Below, piece by piece: positions 43,718-48,714 of a stretch of 48,714 nt of DNA. Numbering within the stretch: the first letter of the stretch is position 1; each line of letters starts with the position of its first letter. The stretch lies in contig BCKE01000023.1 of the NCBI GenBank assembly GCA_001600495.1, forward strand, positions 300,175-348,888. Reading direction: 5' to 3'. This DNA comes from Pilasporangium apinafurcum. Lineage: Eukaryota > Oomycota > Peronosporomycetes > Pythiales > Pythiaceae. The notes beneath the pieces are model-generated. The model saw only the letters and a list, made by a program, of their open reading frames with translations, searched no databases and had not been told where the DNA came from. The position numbers and the translations under genes are program-made.

Positions 43718-45079
43718 AGTGCCAATGTACGTAAATGAAAGTACATCATAGTGTGGTATAATGAAAAAGACCGCACAAAGAATTTTAATATCAATAAGAT
43801 GAACAAACTAAAGGTAACGAACGTGGTTAATGCATGTACACGATGTAACCATAGGTAAATCAAAACCAATCTTTTCGTTTTTTGTGTTGCATTCGCGGGA
43901 ACAACAGGTTACATACTGCAGAAGTATAAGGTACGGAATAACTTGCATTCGTTGTGTCTACATGTCAACTGTTGCGTCTTGTCTAGCACACCAAGCAAGC
44001 CAACGTTGGAAAGTTGCTTGTGACGCGGCCACACATGTCTATCAGCAAATCTCAGTTCCCCTCTGTCTGGAAAGCGCATAAAAAGTCGAAACTTCAATGT
44101 TGATGAGAAATTCCTATTTGGGTTCATGCACATACCTATGAATAGAGCCCCAAACCTTTATTGACTAAAGCAAAATCCCACCGGTGGGGATAATGAACAG
44201 TAGATGCTCACCTCTATCTCTCATTTCTCCCACCTCTACAATACACTTTGACATCATTTTCAAAGCGAATAGATCCACATCGATAGAAACAGAAACTTGT
44301 CTCCAGTGCTCTATAATGATCTCTTTCCAGTACCATTCTTCTTTTCAAGAACGGATGTGAGGTAATGACAGTGTATGCCCAAGGAGACTGAGTGCGTAGA
44401 AAATCAAAACGATTGTCTGGAAAGTGTGGCGCAGTAGTATTGGTGCAAAAGAGAGACAGTGATCATAGTAGAAACATCTTTCTCAAGAATGAGCACCTAC
44501 TATCCTGGGCTGCTTGAGTCCAGGTGGTAAAGATGCTCACTCTGCGGCTGTCTAGTTTTGATTAATCAAGCCAGACCCAAACAGCATAGGAGAGGGTCTT
44601 CCCTAAGATACTTTAGTATTTCATGTGATCCCTGAGATGAAGGCTTTAGCTTTTCAAGAAATACCTATGTTGTTGATAAATAGTACGAATGTGAGGAACA
44701 ACATAGAGTTAAACAGATGGTTCGTCATGGATGCGTCCTTCTCTAAAGCAAAAACTTTCAATGTGGCAATTACACTCCATAAACAATTCTTTTTTATGTC
44801 TCAAGCTTCTCAAATCCATTCATCCTATTTAATGGCGCCAGGCAACTTCGTACAACTCTCGCACGCTCGCTCCATGAAACATTTTCTTCCCTACCTTCTC
44901 AGTCATCAACCTGATTCTTCGTCAACAACATATTCCTTATTGTTTCCATCGTGACACACTGCAACAAGAGACGTAGAGATGTAGCCCCTCTCGCCCGCTG
45001 TTTAGTTTTGTTCTTCCATGTGTTCCTTATCACGAAAGATCGGGATCCGTTCTGGATTTTTTTCTTCTGAAAGTTCTCA
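43718..45079. other. Intergenic region with second direct-repeat copy
   Basis: This is 1.36 kb between the convergent 3' ends of the bZIP/START and pseudokinase genes. It holds repeat copy 2 (44153-44555) and its diverged tail. No gene is supported. Confidence 0.55.
44153..44555 (+). repeat. 403-bp direct repeat, copy 2
   Basis: This is the same 403 bases as 40876-41278, including the palindrome CCCACCGGTGGG at 44177-44188. Beyond 44555 similarity to copy 1 drops abruptly to patchy for about 90 bp (shared TCTAG, GACCCAAACA, GGTCTT, TACTTT), then ends. No LTR-type TG...CA ends or target duplication were seen. Confidence 0.93.
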
Positions 45080-47806
45080 TTAGCCGTAGACTTGCGCCAC
45101 GACATGTTGTGGACGAGAGGCACGCACGAGCTGTGCCACGTTCGGTCCAGTCTGCTCTTTGATACTCTTGCGTGCGTCTCGCATCAGTGAATAATTCGGC
45201 GTGTCGACACAATTCCTCGCACCGCGGAACAATTGCTTGACTTCAATATCGGTTAGTGCCTTACGCCAGATCTTGAAATCATGGACCAAGCCGCTGAAGC
45301 CGTACCAGCCTGAGAATCCTGGGGAGGGTTTCGCTGGTGACAATCCGCTGATGCATCCTGTGCCAATATTCACGTATCGCAGTCGCTGCCAATCATGATG
45401 CAAGACACCTGCATCGGAGGCTCGATGTTCACCATCCAAGTAGATCTGTAGCTGATGGTCACTGTAAGTGAGGACCAAATGGTACCACTGGCCGAGCTCC
45501 AACTCTGCCGCGACCATAATCGGCGTGGAATTATTCAAGAATGAGCATACAAGGTTGCCATTTGAGTCGATCATGACCAACTGACGATGCGTGTATGGCC
45601 AGTTATTGTCATCCTTGGATACATCCTGTGCACCAAGTATGATGCCACCCAAAAAATAATCCTTAGCGTCTGTGAGGCTGAACCATGTCTCGAACGAGAA
45701 TGAATCTTTCGATGAGCCAAACACCCGATCCAGTGAGTTGGGGAGATTAATTCCACATCCTCGATCGCGCCATCGTTCATCCATACGTAATCCGTGGAAT
45801 CGGAAACATTCTTCGAGCAAACTTGCATCACGTTGGAACGACAGGTGAATCGGTCGCGGTAGACTGTGGATGAACGAGCCGATCTGATGGCGGTTCATGC
45901 CACGCACGAGTTGGCTATTCACTGCGTATAGTATATCACCCGGCACAACTTTCCCTGATGCTTCGATCTCACCAATCGCACCGGAGTCAGTGCGGAGAAA
46001 TTTGCTGACTACGATACTCGTGCCGATCGAATTGATCTTAATACCGAGCCATTTCTGTTGAAGCATGACTTCGCTTACTTTCTCTTTCATCTCCGTCCCG
46101 AACGAGTTTATTGACATGAAACTGGGTCGATCCGACAGCGAATCGTTGCTCAATGATGAGCGCTTCCGCCGTGGGATTCCTCCTCCGAATTCACTTGACC
46201 GATCATTCATAGTTGACGAGACACTGCTGCTCTTTCTGCGCACCAGGATGTTGGGCATCGTGCCTTTATCGCGTTCGTGTTCTTCCTCGGCGAGTGCCTC
46301 TAGTTCTTCGACGACGGTTGTGATATCTGGACGATTGGTTTGATTAGCATCGCACATAGCTTCAATCAAGGACCACACACTATCGTCCACCGTAGTGGGA
46401 CGGGTTGGGATTTTGCCTTCAGTGATCTGCTTCCGAACACTTTGATCGTCAGTGAAACCCCATGGAATGTCCCCAGAAATTGCTTCCATGACACACATGC
46501 CAAATGCATAGATATCCGCCGACGAATTGATTTCTCCACCACTAACCACTTCAGGCGATGACCAGCGAAGGCTATTGGCACGTCTATTCCATAGTGGGGC
46601 ATCCGAATGCTGTTGTGGCTCTTCTTGTTTGACCTTGAATGATTGGAAAGTGAATGAACTAATGCTGCTCAATTTTGCTTCACCATTGTCACCGATTAAG
46701 ATTTGACTGCATTTCAGATCCCCATGCAAGATCTGGTGCTGGGTATGTAAATATTGCAATCCCTTCGCGGCTTGAACCAGCAATCGGAAGATCATTCGAC
46801 GATGATCGATAGATGTACTCAGGTAGTCATCCAGCGTGAGAATCAAATCTGGAGAAGCTGTCGGGCATTCAAACACTACGTACGGCTCACAGGTGAGATG
46901 GCAGCCGCCTACGAACTGAAGGACATGAGGATGTTTAACTGGAGATAGCAGATTGGCTTCTCGGACGATGACGTCGCTCTGCTCGGCGTAGCTGAGAGTT
47001 CCTTTTGCATCGCAATGTTTCACTCGTTTGACGATCAAGCGTGCGTTGGTACGTTTCCATTCGCCGTAGTAGATATGCGCGATTGGGCCGCCATTAAATG
47101 AAGTGGTATCGAATACGATCTCGTTGGGAGGCAGAAACCATGAGGGGAGAGACGGCACTTCCACTTCGGCAAACCCCACGAGTCGACGGAACGCTAATCG
47201 AAGCAATTCTGTGTCATCATTTAGTCGTGGCAGCATTGTTGTTAGATCGTCCCTTCTAACAGTTCTTGTTTTTGTTCGTCCATTGTCAGAATTGGTCACG
47301 GCTGCAACTTGTTCCGCCTTGTCCAAGGCAAACTTGATCATTGCCAGTGCTTCCTGTTGCGCCATGTGGTTGTGCAGGTCCGTGTACAACGTGCGTGGGT
47401 CTTTCACGGCAAGAAGCAAGTCTTGTTCAACTGCATCCAAATTGGACTGCCACTCGTCTTGCCAGAGGCTAGCCACGTTCTCAAATCCCAACCCGCAACA
47501 GATCTCATCGAGATCAATATGAAAAGCGCGCAGCTGTCCAATACGAAAGCTGTCTGTCAGGCGATGCACCGTGTCCAACTTCTGTTGTCGTTGCAAAAAT
47601 GTCCCAAATTGGGTAATAAGTATCTGAAATCTGGCCATCCATTGCTCTTTATCGTCGAGCGGTATGACTGCGTCGTTCTGTGTGTTTTCCTCCAAGAAAG
47701 CATGTAAATCCTCTATGCGCGCGTAAATTCCGTCACAGATCAGCCGAATTTCTTTCATCTGCTCACACAGTGTCTGGATAGCGTCTAGATCTACTGGATC
47801 CTCCAT
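45080..47806 (-). CDS. Kinase-fold (probable pseudokinase) - PDZ - laminin-G-like protein
   Basis: This is an intronless gene for 908 residues from ATG 47806. An N-terminal helical segment of about 210 residues precedes a TKL-type protein kinase fold at about 229-505. The VIK-type lysine (IVKRVK, Lys260) and HGDLK (361-365) are present. The usual Asn five residues after that Asp is Gln, and the DFG triplet is replaced by Ser-Ile-Ser (KLSSISSF, 381-383). SPE and SADIYAFGMCVMEAISGDIPW are kept. A Ser-rich linker leads to a PDZ-like domain at about 583-658 (LGIKI...VVPGDILYAVNS). A LamG/ConA-like domain follows at about 705-870 (GGIILGAQ, WYHLVLTY, IYLDGEH, IGTGCISG, GWYGFSGLVHDFKIW). There is no signal peptide or membrane segment. 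Lack of the metal-binding Asp suggests a scaffold rather than an enzyme. Confidence 0.85.
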   Translation of the reverse strand: MEDPVDLDAIQTLCEQMKEIRLICDGIYARIEDLHAFLEENTQNDAVIPLDDKEQWMARFQILITQFGTFLQRQQKLDTVHRLTDSFRIGQLRAFHIDLDEICCGLGFENVASLWQDEWQSNLDAVEQDLLLAVKDPRTLYTDLHNHMAQQEALAMIKFALDKAEQVAAVTNSDNGRTKTRTVRRDDLTTMLPRLNDDTELLRLAFRRLVGFAEVEVPSLPSWFLPPNEIVFDTTSFNGGPIAHIYYGEWKRTNARLIVKRVKHCDAKGTLSYAEQSDVIVREANLLSPVKHPHVLQFVGGCHLTCEPYVVFECPTASPDLILTLDDYLSTSIDHRRMIFRLLVQAAKGLQYLHTQHQILHGDLKCSQILIGDNGEAKLSSISSFTFQSFKVKQEEPQQHSDAPLWNRRANSLRWSSPEVVSGGEINSSADIYAFGMCVMEAISGDIPWGFTDDQSVRKQITEGKIPTRPTTVDDSVWSLIEAMCDANQTNRPDITTVVEELEALAEEEHERDKGTMPNILVRRKSSSVSSTMNDRSSEFGGGIPRRKRSSLSNDSLSDRPSFMSINSFGTEMKEKVSEVMLQQKWLGIKINSIGTSIVVSKFLRTDSGAIGEIEASGKVVPGDILYAVNSQLVRGMNRHQIGSFIHSLPRPIHLSFQRDASLLEECFRFHGLRMDERWRDRGCGINLPNSLDRVFGSSKDSFSFETWFSLTDAKDYFLGGIILGAQDVSKDDNNWPYTHRQLVMIDSNGNLVCSFLNNSTPIMVAAELELGQWYHLVLTYSDHQLQIYLDGEHRASDAGVLHHDWQRLRYVNIGTGCISGLSPAKPSPGFSGWYGFSGLVHDFKIWRKALTDIEVKQLFRGARNCVDTPNYSLMRDARKSIKEQTGPNVAQLVRASRPQHVVAQVYG

Positions 47807-48570
47807 TGTCAAACAATTACAAAGACTTGAATCAAAGAGCTACGTTGCTAAGGATGATTGTCGTCCTTGTTTGACGCGCTGCTGGTGTGTTTTGTAGAAT
47901 AAAGTCGGGTGAAGAATCTCAAATGCAGACTGTAAACACAGCAAGCGGAAGGTCGCACTCTTTGTGGCTCACTTTTCACACACGTACAACTGCCCACACT
48001 TGCAGAAGACAGCGACTGAATGGCGCGATCGTTCTCTTCTTGATGCACAACGTTTCCATCTCCCTACCCATGCGTGAACACCATTACGTATCGAATTTAA
48101 GAGGGAAAGGGACAGGAATGAACCCTCCCGGATAACAATTACACGATTCACATATTGACCAACCGTTGCATACATTTTTGCTATTCTTTACATTTTACGA
48201 GTTACAAAAGTTGATAAATTCATTTCTCAAACTCAATTATAAAATGCTGTTTGAACATTGAGACTGTGTACCCAATCACACTGCAACATTACGTACCCAC
48301 CAGAGAGAAAAAGCGCAGCCATCGCATCCTCCTTCTCCACCAACTACTGAACAAGCTTTAAGTCTATCACAGAAACCAATCTCCTGGGTTGGGTTCCGTA
48401 GAATCGTACCACATATGAAGGATACATCACAGCCGTGACGCCATCCGCTGTTTGGTATAAAGGATGGTTACGACAGCGTAGTCACAATCTATCTATTAAG
48501 GCATCCTCAATGCTTTAGCACAGTGGGCGGTCATCAGCCTCTCATTCATCTTCAAGTTGTATGATGTCTT
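47807..48570. other. Upstream region of the pseudokinase gene
   Basis: This is about 760 bp. No gene, RNA or clear initiator was recognised. Confidence 0.5.
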
Positions 48571-48714
48571 TTTAACAAGCGATCCGTGAGCCAACGGGGC
48601 CAAAAATAGCCTAATTCGTAGGTTGGGCAAAATCCAAAAGAGCCGCTATTTGGACTTGACGAGAACGCTCGGCTGATCGAAACAATTTTGCTTAAGAAAA
48701 CCTCATTCCCGTTG
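48571..48714 (+). repeat. Second, diverged left end of the inverted-repeat element (cut by window edge)
   Basis: The stretch starting TTTTTAACAAGCGATCCGTG follows the left end of the 29455-30169 element for about 140 bp. Shared blocks include GGGGCCAAAAATAGCCTAA versus GGAGCCAAAAACAGCCTAA, then AGGTTGG, CAAAATCCAAAA, CCGCTATT, CGAAACA and AAGAAAAC. The rest of the element would lie beyond the window. Confidence 0.75.

Noticed and set aside
40876-44555. LTR retrotransposon bounded by the 403-bp direct repeats
   Set aside because: The interval encodes a bZIP/START-like gene with no reverse transcriptase, integrase or protease. The repeats lack TG...CA ends and no target-site duplication is seen.
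1-48714. CRISPR arrays, bacterial operons, rRNA or tRNA genes
   Set aside because: No regularly spaced repeats, rRNA segments or credible tRNA B-box with cloverleaf context were found by eye, and the genes are eukaryotic with introns. A tRNA scan could still pick up something missed.

Overview
The window looks like nuclear DNA of an oomycete (water mould). The evidence is: a Nep1-like (NPP1/NLP) gene in two copies; a good match to the oomycete initiator plus flanking-promoter element in front of each copy; short 68-118 bp introns with GTAAGT/GTACGT-type donors; START-like 'M96 mating-specific' family genes in tandem; and kinase and F-box genes that carry a laminin-G/concanavalin-like domain. 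The gene content would fit a Pythium/Lagenidium-like lineage, but this is inference. The window is clearly not bacterial: it shows no operons, and several genes have introns.

Layout. (1) 1-5183 is a very large inverted repeat. Two identical arms (1-2038 and 3146-5183) flank a 1107-bp unique spacer. Each arm carries one intact NLP gene and the 3' part of a ZADH2/PTGR3-like quinone oxidoreductase gene. The left arm runs off the window edge. In the right arm the reductase fragment loses its 5' part near 5380. (2) 7188-10955 encodes a type II P-type cation ATPase on the plus strand. (3) From 11312 to 40698 every recognised gene lies on the minus strand. In window order these are GDP-mannose pyrophosphorylase (8 exons), importin-alpha (3 exons), poly(A) polymerase with a long N-terminal extension, a UBR1-type N-recognin E3 ligase (2 exons), an F-box/LamG protein, two tandem M96/START-like paralogues (3 and 2 exons) and the TFIID subunit TAF2. 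(4) 42360-43717 is a plus-strand bZIP-like/START-like gene. It lies between two identical 403-bp direct repeats (40876-41278 and 44153-44555). (5) 45080-47806 encodes a minus-strand kinase-fold/PDZ/LamG protein whose kinase domain lacks the DFG aspartate.

Mobile-like sequence is limited. A roughly 715-bp element with imperfect terminal inverted repeats lies at 29455-30169, and a diverged copy of its left end sits at the right edge (48571-48714).

The genes are mostly housekeeping: sugar-nucleotide synthesis, nuclear import, mRNA 3' processing, N-degron proteolysis, transcription initiation and ion transport. Mixed with them are lineage-specific regulators (M96/START, F-box/LamG, pseudokinase/LamG) and the secreted NLP pair. 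The parts most worth a second look are the NLP palindrome, the pseudokinase-PDZ-LamG protein with its F-box-LamG relative, and the START/bZIP cluster with its identical flanking repeats.
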